Shown one piece after another: positions 1-8,900 of a stretch of 64,000 nt of DNA. Position 1 is the first letter of the stretch. Every line of letters begins with the position of its first letter. Made by a program: the position numbers and the translations under genes. Where the stretch lies: assembly GCF_916618755.1 (NCBI RefSeq), contig NZ_CAKAKB010000006.1:1-64000 (forward strand), in the 5' to 3' direction. A model generated the notes under the pieces. That model was not told where the DNA came from, made no database searches, and was given only the letters and a program-made list of their open reading frames with translations. This DNA is from Actinotalea sp. Marseille-Q4924. Its GTDB lineage: Bacteria; Actinomycetota; Actinomycetes; Actinomycetales; Cellulomonadaceae.

Positions 1-2
1 AG

Positions 3-104
3 GTCGACGGCAACGGCACCGTCGTCTGGGAGAGCGGGGTGAACCGGGTGGCCACGTCGCCCTCGACCGGGACGCTCACGCTCAGCGACACCTGGCGCAG
101 CTAG
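3..104 (+). CDS. C-terminal end of an unidentified protein (partial)
   Basis: An open frame enters from the left edge and stops at TAG 102-104, giving the last 33 residues of a protein. The tail is rich in Gly, Thr, Ser and Val with alternating hydrophobic residues (for example GTVVWESGV), as in beta-sandwich or lectin-like carbohydrate-binding domains of secreted proteins. That is only an impression from composition. A hairpin follows directly, so the gene probably ends its own transcription unit. The substrate-binding protein expected beside the next two permeases is not recognisable in this short tail. Confidence 0.45.
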   Translation, partial: VDGNGTVVWESGVNRVATSPSTGTLTLSDTWRS

Positions 105-116
105 CCGGGACCTCGA

Positions 117-172
<56 letters not shown>

Positions 173-236
173 CGTCCCTCGGCGCTCCCCGCCGACCCCC
201 CGGTGCACCCACCGCCGCGTGCCCTAGGAGCGAACC

Positions 237-1175
237 TTGGCTACCACCACCCTCACCCGTCCCCTGCGGCCGCGCGGGAGGACCGTCCACCCCCGCGTGA
301 GCGGGTGGGCGAACACGCACCGCAAGTGGCTGTTCGCCGCCCCCGCGATGGCGTTCGTCGCCGTCCTCATCGTCTTCCCCGTGGCGTGGACGATGTACCT
401 GAGCCTCACCGACGCGTCCGGCTCGGTCCGCGCCGAGTCGGAGTTCATCGGCCTGGGCAACTACGTCGAGGTGCTCACCGACACGGCCCGCTTCTGGCCC
501 GCCGTCGGCAGGACCGTCGCGTTCACGGGCGTCGTGCTCGCCGTCGAGGTCGTCCTCGGCATGGCCATCGCGCTGCTGCTGTGGCGGCCGTTCCGGGGAG
601 AGAAGTGGGTCCGCGTGGCGATCCTGCTGCCGCTCGTCGCCACCCCGGTCGCCGTGGGCATGATGTGGCGGCTGATCTTCGACCCGAACATCGGGCTCGC
701 CAACACGATGCTGGGCTGGGTGGGGATCTCCCCGCAGCCGTGGCTCGCGGGCCGGGCCACCGCCCTGCCGACCACGATGCTCATCGACATCTGGCAGTGG
801 ACGCCGATGGTCGTGCTCATCCTGCTGGCGGGGCTGACGTCGTTGTCCGAGGAGCCCAACGAGGCCGCCCTCATGGACGGCGCGAACGCGTGGCAGCGGT
901 TCCGCTACGTGACGCTCCCCCTGATGATGCCGACGGTCGTCGTCGCGATCCTGCTGCGGGGCATCGACGCCCTCAAGACGTTCGACATCCTCTACGCCAC
1001 CAAGGGCAAGGGCGGCGGCTCCTTCCACGAGGTCGAGACGCTCAACGTCTACGCCTACGGACTGAGCTTCGACTACAACGAGTACGGCTTGTCCTCGACC
1101 GTCCTCATCATCTTCTTCCTCATCATCATCGGCTCCATGTGGGCACTCACCTCACGCCGGAAGGTGACCGACTGA
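237..1175 (+). CDS. ABC sugar transporter permease (MalF/UgpA type)
   Basis: Inner-membrane permease of a CUT1-type carbohydrate ABC importer, 312 aa. It has the usual six or so hydrophobic segments (first near residues 35-58) and the EAA loop EEPNEAALMDGANAWQRF at about residues 205-225, which contacts the ATPase. I chose TTG 237 because AGGAG lies at 226-230, six bases upstream. It is the first gene of a tightly packed operon with the second permease and sugar-acid catabolic enzymes. Neither a binding protein nor an ATPase is visible here; in actinobacteria a shared MsiK-type ATPase encoded elsewhere often serves such importers. Substrate is inferred from neighbours as a sugar acid or a galactose-containing compound. 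Confidence 0.9.
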   Translation: MATTTLTRPLRPRGRTVHPRVSGWANTHRKWLFAAPAMAFVAVLIVFPVAWTMYLSLTDASGSVRAESEFIGLGNYVEVLTDTARFWPAVGRTVAFTGVVLAVEVVLGMAIALLLWRPFRGEKWVRVAILLPLVATPVAVGMMWRLIFDPNIGLANTMLGWVGISPQPWLAGRATALPTTMLIDIWQWTPMVVLILLAGLTSLSEEPNEAALMDGANAWQRFRYVTLPLMMPTVVVAILLRGIDALKTFDILYATKGKGGGSFHEVETLNVYAYGLSFDYNEYGLSSTVLIIFFLIIIGSMWALTSRRKVTD

Positions 1176-1990
1176 TGCGTGTCAGCGCCCCGTACCGCGT
1201 CTTCAAGGCCACCGCGCTCGTCGTCGTCGTCCTGACGCTCCTCGCACCGCTGGTGTGGATGGTCATGGCGTCGTTCAAGACGAACGTCGACATCTACGAC
1301 GTCGGCAAGGCGGTCTTCTTCGAGCCGACCGTCGAGAACTACGACACCGTCCTGCAGCAGGCCGACTACGTCCGGTTCATCGTCAACAGCCTGTGGCTGG
1401 CGTTCGCCTCCACCGCGCTGTCCATCCTGATCGGCGTGCCGGCCGCGTACTCGATGAGCCGGTTCGCGATGCGCCGCTCCGCACTGGTCGTGCTCATGGC
1501 CCGCGTCATCCCCGCCGTGTCCCTGCTGGTGCCCTGGTACTACGTCTTCTCGAACCTGCGCATGGTCGGCGGCTTCGGCGTGCTGATCCTGTCGCACATG
1601 TTCGTGGCGCTGCCCCTGATCGTCTACATCATGATGGGCTACTTCGACAGCCTGCCGCTGGAGCTGGAGGAGGCGGCGCTCGTCGACGGCCTGACGCCCA
1701 TCGGCGCCTTCCAGAGGATCAGCCTGCCGCTGTCGACGCCAGGCATCGCGACGGCCGGGATCCTCGCGTTCATCTTCTCCTGGAACAACTTCATGTTCGC
1801 CCTCGTGCTCTCCGGGGCGGACACCAAGACCCTGCCCGTGGCCATCTTCGACTTCGTCGGGTACGCGAGCATCGACTGGGGCGGCCTCATGGCGGCCTCG
1901 ACCGTCGTGACGGTCCCGATCATGGTGCTCGCGCTGTTCGCGCAGAAGTACGTGGTGTCGGGTCTGACCGCCGGTGCCACGAAGGGCTGA
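1175..1990 (+). CDS. ABC sugar transporter permease (MalG/UgpE type)
   Basis: Second permease of the same importer, 271 aa, paired with the MalF-like protein before it. It has about six membrane segments, beginning near residues 11-33, and the EAA loop LELEEAALVDGLTPIGAF at about residues 165-185. ATG 1175 overlaps the previous TGA (1173-1175), so the two permeases are probably translationally coupled and made in equal amounts. The dehydratase gene starts three bases after its stop, which ties transport to the catabolic enzymes. Confidence 0.9.
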   Translation: MRVSAPYRVFKATALVVVVLTLLAPLVWMVMASFKTNVDIYDVGKAVFFEPTVENYDTVLQQADYVRFIVNSLWLAFASTALSILIGVPAAYSMSRFAMRRSALVVLMARVIPAVSLLVPWYYVFSNLRMVGGFGVLILSHMFVALPLIVYIMMGYFDSLPLELEEAALVDGLTPIGAFQRISLPLSTPGIATAGILAFIFSWNNFMFALVLSGADTKTLPVAIFDFVGYASIDWGGLMAASTVVTVPIMVLALFAQKYVVSGLTAGATKG

Positions 1991-1993
1991 GGC

Positions 1994-3142
1994 ATGACCC
2001 TGATCGCACGCGTGGAGACCTTCCTCGTCGCGCCCCGGTGGCTGTTCGTCCGCATCGAGACCGACAGCGGCGTCGTCGGCTGGGGCGAGGCGACCTGCGA
2101 GGGCAGGTCCGAGACGGTCCGCACCGCCGTCCAGCAGCTCAGCGAGCTGCTCGTGGGCCGGGACCCGCTCCGCATCGAGGACCACTGGCAGGTCATGACC
2201 AAGGGGTCCTTCTACCGGGGCGGCCCGATCCTGGCCAGCGCCGTGTCGGGGCTCGACCAGGCGCTGTGGGACATCGCCGGCAAGACCTGGGGCGTCCCGG
2301 TGCACCAGCTGCTCGGCGGGCCGGTCCGGGACCGCATCCGCATGTACGGCTGGGTCGGCGGCGACGAGCCCGCGGAGGTGGCCGACCACATCGCCGCGCA
2401 GGTCGAGGCGGGGCTCACCGCCGTCAAGATGAACGCGAGCGGGCGGATGGCGCCCGTCGCGACGGTCGCGGAGATCGACGGCGTCGTCGCCCGCGTCGCG
2501 GCTGCTCGGGAGGTGCTCGGCCACCACGGCGACGTCGCCGTGGACTTCCACGGACGCTTCACGCTCGCGAACGCCCGACGCGTCGCCCCCCTCCTGGAGC
2601 CGTTCCGGCCGTTCTTCCTCGAGGAGCCCGTGCTGCCCGAGAGCTCGCACCTCATGGCGCAGTTCACCGCGTCCACGAGCACGCCGGTCGCCACCGGCGA
2701 GCGGCTGTACAGCCGCCAGGAGTTCCTGCCGGTCCTCCAGGCGGGGATCGCCGTGGCGCAGCCCGACCTGTCCCACGCCGGCGGCATCACGGAGACGCGC
2801 AAGATCGCCGCGCTCGCCGAGGTCTACGACGTGCAGATCGCGCCGCACTGCCCGCTGGGGCCGCTTGCCCTCGCAGCCTGCCTCCAGGTGGGGTTCGCGA
2901 CGCCCAACTACCTCATCCAGGAGCAGAGCATCGGCATCCACTACAACCTCGGCGCCGAGGTGCTCGACTACCTCGTGGACCCCGCACCGCTGACCTTCGT
3001 CGACGGCTACGTCGAGCGGTTCACGGGCCCTGGTCTCGGCATCGAGATCGACGAGACGGCGGTGCGCGCGGCCGACGCCCGGGGCCACGCCTGGCGCGGT
3101 CCGGTCTGGCGCCACGCCGACGGCTCCTTCGCGGAGTGGTGA
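1994..3142 (+). CDS. dgoD: D-galactonate dehydratase-like enolase-superfamily enzyme
   Basis: A 382-residue mandelate racemase/enolase-superfamily dehydratase, closest in appearance to DgoD, which converts D-galactonate to 2-keto-3-deoxygalactonate. Visible active-site elements of that subgroup are VDFHGRF (metal-ligand Asp plus His, about residue 184), FLEEPV (Glu, about 211), TGERLY (Glu, about 236) and APHCPLGP (base His, about 285). Length matches the family. It is followed at once by an aldolase and a KDG-type kinase, the two other steps of the DeLey-Doudoroff route, which supports galactonate as substrate. Closely related dehydratases act on other sugar acids, so specificity remains an inference. 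Confidence 0.85.
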   Translation: MTLIARVETFLVAPRWLFVRIETDSGVVGWGEATCEGRSETVRTAVQQLSELLVGRDPLRIEDHWQVMTKGSFYRGGPILASAVSGLDQALWDIAGKTWGVPVHQLLGGPVRDRIRMYGWVGGDEPAEVADHIAAQVEAGLTAVKMNASGRMAPVATVAEIDGVVARVAAAREVLGHHGDVAVDFHGRFTLANARRVAPLLEPFRPFFLEEPVLPESSHLMAQFTASTSTPVATGERLYSRQEFLPVLQAGIAVAQPDLSHAGGITETRKIAALAEVYDVQIAPHCPLGPLALAACLQVGFATPNYLIQEQSIGIHYNLGAEVLDYLVDPAPLTFVDGYVERFTGPGLGIEIDETAVRAADARGHAWRGPVWRHADGSFAEW

Positions 3143-3144
3143 CC

Positions 3145-3780
3145 GTGACCGAGGACCTGATCGGGCGGCTGACCGCCGCGCGCGTGCTGGCGATCATCCG
3201 GGGTCGCGACGCCGACGCGTCGGTGACCGCCGCGCTGACGCTGTTCGACGAGGGCGTGGAGCTCGTCGAGGTGTCGCTGACGAGCCGGGACGCGCTCGCC
3301 GTCATCCGCAGCGTCCGGGACCGGGCCCCGGAGGGCTGCCGGATCGGCGCGGGCACGGTGCTCACCGCGCAGGCCGCCGCCGACGCCGCCGACGCGGGGG
3401 CGCAGTTCGTCGTCACCCCGGCCGTGACGCCGTCGATCGAGGCGGCGCTGGAGCTCGGGCTGCCGGTCCTCGCCGGGGCGCTGACGCCGACGGAGGCATG
3501 GGCCGCGATGGACCGCGGTGCCTGCGCGGTCAAGCTCTTCCCCGCCTCGGCCGGAGGACCCGCGTACCTGCGCAGCCTGCGCGACCCGCTGCCGACGACG
3601 CCGTTCGTCGCCGTCGGCGGTGTGGGCATCGACGACGTCGTGCCGTACCTCGAGGCGGGCGCGGTCGCCGTCGGCGTCGGCGGACCGCTCATCGGGGACG
3701 CCGCCTCCGGCGGTGACCTGGAGCGCCTGCGCGAGCGGGCACGCGCGTACCTCGAGGTGGTCCGGGGGTCCTCGGCATGA
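3145..3780 (+). CDS. dgoA: 2-dehydro-3-deoxy-6-phosphogalactonate/-gluconate aldolase
   Basis: Class I aldolase of the KDPG/KHG family, about 211 aa, cleaving KDPGal (or KDPG) to pyruvate and glyceraldehyde-3-phosphate. The Schiff-base lysine is in AVKLFPAS at about residue 130; the catalytic Glu is probably in ELVEVSLTS near residue 36; GAGTVL and AVGGVG are typical phosphate and strand motifs. GTG 3145 is preferred because GGAG (3133-3136) lies eight bases upstream. An in-frame GTG at 3139 overlapping the dgoD stop is the alternative. The kinase gene overlaps its end. The symbol follows the pathway context; eda-like specificity is possible. Confidence 0.85.
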   Translation: MTEDLIGRLTAARVLAIIRGRDADASVTAALTLFDEGVELVEVSLTSRDALAVIRSVRDRAPEGCRIGAGTVLTAQAAADAADAGAQFVVTPAVTPSIEAALELGLPVLAGALTPTEAWAAMDRGACAVKLFPASAGGPAYLRSLRDPLPTTPFVAVGGVGIDDVVPYLEAGAVAVGVGGPLIGDAASGGDLERLRERARAYLEVVRGSSA

Positions 3781-4718
3781 GCACCCTCGACGTCCTCACC
3801 ATCGGCGAGACGATGGTGAGCTTCCGCAGCGACGGCCCCCTCGGTCAGGGCAGCCGGCACACCGCCCACGTGGCGGGTGCCGAGTCCAACGTCGCGATCG
3901 GGCTGGCGAGGCTGGGGCACCGGGCGGCCTGGGTGGGGCAGGTGGGCGCCGACCCGTTCGGCCACATGGTGCTCCGGGCGCTCCGCGGGGAGGGCGTGGA
4001 CGTCTCGCGCGCGGTCGTGGACGGCACGGGCCCGACCGGGGTCATGTTCCTCGAGCAGCGCACCGCCGACCGGACCCGGGTGGAGTACCGCCGCCGAGGA
4101 TCCGCCGGCTCCGCGCTCGACGCCCGGCAGGCGCTGGCCGCCCTGGACGACGGACCGAGGGTCCTGCACCTCACCGGCATCACCCCTGCCCTGTCCGGCT
4201 CGGCACGTGACGCGGTCCTCGCGGTCGCGGACGCGGCGTCGTCGTCGGGGGTGCTGGTCTCGCTCGACGTCAACCACCGCAGCCGGCTGTGGTCGCGGGA
4301 GGAGGCCAAGGAGGTCCTCACGGTGCTGGCCCGGCACGCGCAGGTCGTCATCGCGTCCGAGGACGAGCTCGACCTCGTGGCCGGCGGCGGCGAGGTGGAC
4401 GCCGTCGCGCATCTGCTCGACCACGGTGCCCAGCACGTCGCCGTGAAGCGGGGGGCCCGCGGCGCCACCGTCCACGGCACGGGCGGCCGTGTGGACGCCG
4501 ACGCGCTGCCCGTGACGCAGGTCGACCCCGTCGGGGCCGGCGACGCCTTCTGCTCCGGCCTGCTGTCCGGGCTCCTCGACGGCCTCGCCCCGGACGCCGC
4601 GCTGCGGCGGGCCGTCACCTGCGGTGCCGTCGCCGTCTCGACGCACGGGGACTGGGAGGGCGCACCCACGCGAGCCGACCTGGACCTCCTCGATGAAGGC
4701 GACACGACGGTCCGCTGA
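3777..4718 (+). CDS. kdgK: 2-dehydro-3-deoxygluconokinase/galactonokinase (PfkB family)
   Basis: Ribokinase/PfkB-family sugar kinase of 313 aa that would phosphorylate the keto-deoxy sugar acid made by the dehydratase, feeding the aldolase upstream. It starts with TIGETMVSF, the substrate-side motif seen in KDG kinases, and carries the PfkB signature with catalytic Asp in DPVGAGDAFCSG near residues 248-260. ATG 3777 overlaps the aldolase stop (ATGA), indicating coupled translation. A DgoK-type kinase belongs to a different fold, so this pathway uses the PfkB solution. Gluconate- versus galactonate-series specificity cannot be told from sequence alone. Confidence 0.85.
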   Translation: MSTLDVLTIGETMVSFRSDGPLGQGSRHTAHVAGAESNVAIGLARLGHRAAWVGQVGADPFGHMVLRALRGEGVDVSRAVVDGTGPTGVMFLEQRTADRTRVEYRRRGSAGSALDARQALAALDDGPRVLHLTGITPALSGSARDAVLAVADAASSSGVLVSLDVNHRSRLWSREEAKEVLTVLARHAQVVIASEDELDLVAGGGEVDAVAHLLDHGAQHVAVKRGARGATVHGTGGRVDADALPVTQVDPVGAGDAFCSGLLSGLLDGLAPDAALRRAVTCGAVAVSTHGDWEGAPTRADLDLLDEGDTTVR

Positions 4719-4753
4719 GCGGACGGTCCTGCGCGTGACGAGGGAGGCTCGAC

Positions 4754-5371
4754 GTGGCTGCTGAGACGGCGCGCCCCGGTGCTGCCCCGAGGACGATGCA
4801 CGTCGTCGTCATGGGGGTCTCGGGGTCCGGCAAGACGACCGTGGCGCGCGGCGTCGCCCGCGCCGCCGGGCTGCTGCTCGCGGAGGCCGACGACTTCCAC
4901 CCCGTGACCAACGTGGACAAGATGCGTGGCGGCATCCCGCTCACGGACGAGGACCGCTGGCCGTGGCTCGGTGAGCTCGCCGGCTGGATGGCGGACCGCG
5001 CCCGTGAAGGCGTCTCCACGGTCATCACCTGCTCCGCCCTCCGTCGGGCGTACCGGGACGTCCTCGCCGCGGGGCCGCCGTCGATCCACTTCGTGCACCT
5101 CCGGGCGCCCACGCCGCTCATCCACGAGCGGCTGGCGATGCGGGTCGGGCACTACATGCCGCCGAGCCTCCTGGGCTCCCAGGTCGAGGCGCTGGAGCCG
5201 CTCGACGACGACGAGCCGGGCGTGGTCGTCGACGTGAGCGGCTCCCCCGACGAGGTCCTCGCCCGCGCCCTCCGGTCGATCGCAGGCCTCAGCGGACCCC
5301 GGGGGTCGGCGCCTCCTGCACGCCGACCCCCGGACGCCCCTGTCCGAGCTGCGCGTCAGGGCGCGAGGTAG
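4754..5371 (+). CDS. gntK: Gluconokinase (GntK/GntV family)
   Basis: P-loop carbohydrate kinase converting gluconate to 6-phosphogluconate, about 205 aa. The Walker A motif GVSGSGKTT is at residues 22-30, followed by the family pattern LAEADDFHP and DEDRWPWL, then CSALRRAYRD. GTG 4754 is supported by GGAGG at 4743-4747. The catalytic domain ends near residue 178. The remaining tail is Pro/Ala/Arg-rich and runs through a terminator-like hairpin (5299-5333), so it is probably not functional protein structure. The gene ends 16 bases inside the convergent gene on the minus strand. It extends the operon's range from galactonate-type acids to gluconate. Confidence 0.9.
   Translation: MAAETARPGAAPRTMHVVVMGVSGSGKTTVARGVARAAGLLLAEADDFHPVTNVDKMRGGIPLTDEDRWPWLGELAGWMADRAREGVSTVITCSALRRAYRDVLAAGPPSIHFVHLRAPTPLIHERLAMRVGHYMPPSLLGSQVEALEPLDDDEPGVVVDVSGSPDEVLARALRSIAGLSGPRGSAPPARRPPDAPVRAARQGAR
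5299..5333 (+). terminator. Hairpin terminator inside the gntK 3' end
   Basis: Arms CCGGGGGTCGGCG (5299-5311) and CGCCGACCCCCGG (5321-5333) are perfect reverse complements around a nine-base loop. No T-run follows, which is usual in high-GC actinobacteria. It lies inside the last 25 codons of gntK and just before the end of the convergent gene, so it can serve both directions. Confidence 0.65.
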
Positions 5372-5865
5372 TCGCAGAACGGCTGGAGGTCCTCCGGACC
5401 GCCCGTCGGCTCGAGGACCACGTCCTCGCTGCCGTCCGCCGGCCACAGCGTCAGACCCGACCCCCACGCGAGCTTGACGGTGCCCTCACCCGAGACGACC
5501 CGGGTGACGATGCCGCGGATGTGCACCGTGGCCGAGCCGTCCGGGTGGAAGACGGCGGTCTCCGGACCCATGGTGACGCCCCGAACCGTCTTGCCGTTGG
5601 CCGAGCTCTCGCTGCGGAACTTGAAATGGCGGAGCTCGCGGACCGCGGCGCCCTCCTCGTCGGTCCACGTGCGGACGAGGAACTCGCCCCACACGTGGAC
5701 CGACACCGGGAACCCGCACACCTCGCTGAAGTACGGGTGCTCCGCGAGGGTGAACTCGAGCGTCTCGACCGTCCGCTCCGGGGCGGAGGCCTGCGCCGGC
5801 AGGGCGGCCACGGTGGCGAGGAGCCCGGCGGCGGCGAGGGCGGTGGTGGTTCGGCGGAGGGACAT
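5356..5865 (-). CDS. Small secreted protein of unknown function
   Basis: A 169-residue protein with a clear signal peptide: basic start MSLRRTT, hydrophobic core to about residue 22, and a probable cleavage after ALPAQASA. The mature part is about 140 residues, mostly predicted beta strands, with two cysteines (in EVCGFP and PFCDYL) that could form a disulfide between the beginning and end of the domain. AGGAG lies five bases before ATG 5865. I recognise no named family. Short secreted proteins of this look are common in actinobacteria. It converges on gntK with a 16-base overlap and lies downstream of the large regulator gene on the same strand. Confidence 0.65.
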   Translation of the reverse strand: MSLRRTTTALAAAGLLATVAALPAQASAPERTVETLEFTLAEHPYFSEVCGFPVSVHVWGEFLVRTWTDEEGAAVRELRHFKFRSESSANGKTVRGVTMGPETAVFHPDGSATVHIRGIVTRVVSGEGTVKLAWGSGLTLWPADGSEDVVLEPTGGPEDLQPFCDYLAP

Positions 5866-5958
5866 GTCAGCTCCTGGAGGTCGTTCCCCCCGGCCTGCCC
5901 GGTGGGGTCGGGAGCAACGCTGCAGCCCGGTGGTCGCACCGCGGTCGCGACCCGGTCT

Positions 5959-8900
5959 CTACGACCGGGCCCCGGTCCCCTCGCACCGCGGGCTCGCGCC
6001 CCGGGCGTCTTCCCGCAGGTGGATCTGACGCTCGGTGTCCGTCAGCTCGCGGTTGGCGGCGGCGCACGCGGCGGCGACCCAGTCCCGCGGGGCGGTGGAC
6101 ACGCGCACGACGACTCCCTGCTCGCTCCAGCTGTGCAGCACGGGGCGCTCGGGGTCGAAGCCCAGCCAGCCCCACATCGTGCCGTCGCTGACGGGCCGGC
6201 CCAGGGGCTGCCACGTCGCCACGTCCCACAGCAGGAGGTCGCCGTCAGTCCCCAGGCTGGCGGCGACGTCGCCGGCGGGCGAGACCGCGAGGTCGAGCAC
6301 CCATCCCGGCGAGACGATGCGCGCCGGTGAGCGGGGTGCGAGCGTCCCGGCGTCCAGGACGTGCACCCGTCCCTGGGAGCTGCCGACCAGCACGGTGCGG
6401 CCGTCCGCCGCCCACTCCAGCGACACCGCCTCGTCCTCCCCGGGCAGCGCGGCGGCGGCGAGCTCCTCGGCCGTCGAGCTGTCGAGGACGGCGACACCAC
6501 CGGGTGTCGCCACGAGCACCGTCGTCCCGTCGGGCGAGAGGGCGGCCAGACCCGCGGTGTCCGGGTAGCGCTCCAGCTCCTCGCTCCGCTGCGTGGCGAC
6601 GACGCGTCCCGTGGTGAGGTCCACCACCGCCCGTTCGTCACGCCCGACGACGACGGCGCGCGACCCGTCGTCGCTCACGGCGATGCCGAGCACCGGACCC
6701 GGCAGGTCCACCTGCGTCCGCAGGGAGCCGGACGGCAGCGCGTACACCGCGAGCACCGTGGGAGCCGCGTACGGGTCGTCACCGGTCCCCCAGGCGGCGA
6801 CCCCGGTCGTCCCGTCGCGGGACACACCCGTGGTCCAGACGAACGGCTCGGCGGAGGCCGGTGGCGGCAGGTCCTCGACCAGGACCTGCCCCCGCGGCAG
6901 GTCGACGACGTGCAGGGCACCGAACCCGGGCTCGTCACCGTCGAAGGCCTGGGCGAGTCCGACACCGGTGGCCGCGGCGGTGTGGCCCTTCACGACGGAC
7001 GCCACCCCGCGCTGGACGTCGAGCAGGCCGGAGCGCCCGGTGAGGTCCCAGGCGATGGCCGCACCGTCGCGCCCGGCGCTCCACAGCACGTCGTCGTCGG
7101 GTCCCGCCAGGGCGAGGCCCATGACGGTCCCCGAGTGCGCCCGGTGCGTGCCGACGCGCTCGCCGGAGGCGACGTCCACCACGACGACGACGTTCTCCTC
7201 GCCCGCGTAGAGGGTCGCGCCGTCCGCGGACAGCAGCCCGGTCCGGGAGGCGTCCACGCCGATCGGCGCACTGACCGGCTGCAGCGTCGCGGCGTCGTAG
7301 ACGGTGTAGACGACGTCGTCCTGCGCGCTCGCCAGGTCCTCGCCGACGAGGAGGAGCCCGTCCGGGGTGGAGTGCCAGACGTGGCCCGAGAGCCGGGCGG
7401 GCTCCCGCTCGGGGTGAGCCGGGTCGATGACGAGGGAGCCGCCGTCCTCCGACGCCATGCTCACGCGACCGTCCGGGAAGAGGTGGACGAAGTCGGGCCA
7501 CTGCGGGCGCGGCAGCGGCACGGCGTGCTCCAGGCCGCCGCCCGCGGTCAGGTACACCAGGTGCGTGGGCGTGACGACGAGGACGAGCCCGTCCGGGGTC
7601 CACGACACGAAGGGGGAGACCACCGGGTCCGCACCCGGCTCCAGGACGCCCCGCAGGGCCGGCTCGTCGACGAACCACCGCTGCGCACCGGTGGCCGGGT
7701 CGAGCAGCGCGACGCCGGAGCCGTCGTCGGACGGGCCGCTGACCAGGACCCCGCCCGGGCCGGCGTCCAGGCCCAGCGCCTGGACCGGGAGGTCGGCGGT
7801 CCACAGCCGTGCTCCCGTCGCCGCATCGACCGCCCAGACCCGCGGCGCGTTCTCGCCCACGTACACCGTCCCGCCGTCCTCACCGGCATCCACCCTGAGG
7901 AAGCGCTCCTCGGTCCGCACCTGCGTCCGGAGGTCCGGCGCCTGGCCGAGCAGGGTGAGCAGCGGTCCGTAGGTGTCGGGCGTGGGGGCGCGGTCCACGG
8001 CCTCGAGGGCCAGGAGGAGCGCCCGGTCGTAGTAGTCCTCGTTCACCGCCGTCGCGGCGAGCCGCCCGGCGGTCGCCGTCACCGCGGCCTCCTCGGCCCT
8101 GGACTGCGCCGCGAGGGCCTCGGCCTGGGCGCGGCGCGACCGCAGCTCCGCCTGCCAGGCCACCACACCGGCCAGCAGTGCCACCACCAGGACGCAGGCG
8201 AGGCCGACGACGACGAGGCGGAGCCGACGGTTGCGGCTCAGCGCGTCCTGCGCCCGCCGCTCCGCCTCGACCCGGTCGCGGTCCAGCTGGTCGCGTGCGG
8301 CGTCCAGGAACTCACGCTCGACGCCGGTGACCTCCTCGGGCCGGTGCTGGGCGACCTCCAGGCCTGCGGCCAGGCGGGTCCCGGTCCACAGGAGGGACGG
8401 GTCGCGGTGCTCGTCGTCCCACTCGCCGGCGGCGACGGCCAGCCGCCGCTGGACGGCGCGGCCCGCCGTGTCGTCCTCCAGCCAGGCGCGCAGCCGCGGC
8501 CACTCCCGGAACAGGGCCTCGTGGGAGACCTCGACGTGCCCGTCGGAGACCGTCAGCAGCCGGGCGCGCGCGAGCGTGTCGACGAGGTCGGCCATGCCGG
8601 GACGTCCGAGGTCCAGCAGCTCCTTGAGGGGCACGCGGCGGCGGGTCACCAGGTCGCCCTCGCCCGGGCCGGCCAGGCGGAGGAAGAGGGTCTGCGCCAG
8701 CGGGTGCACGTTCTCGGGCAGCGCCTGCATGGCCGTCTCGGCCTGGTGGGCGATGGCGCCGCTGAGCCCGCCCGTCCCGACGTACGCCGCGAGGGTGAGC
8801 GTCCGGCCACGTCGCATGTGCCACAGCTGCGTCAGCGAGGTCGACAGGAGCGGCAGGAGCCCCGGCTCGCGGCCGGCGTCGGCGACGAGGGCGTCCGCCA

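Noticed and set aside
1073-3115. Long open frames on the minus strand opposite the sugar operon (and similar long frames at 6361-10977 and 42454-46890 on the plus strand)
   Set aside because: They are by-products of high-GC third positions in the real genes opposite; their translations are low-complexity Arg/Gly/His/Asp mixtures without domains.
3139-3144. GTG 3139 as start of the aldolase gene
   Set aside because: It overlaps the dgoD stop but would leave only two bases after the GGAG box; GTG 3145 has normal spacing.
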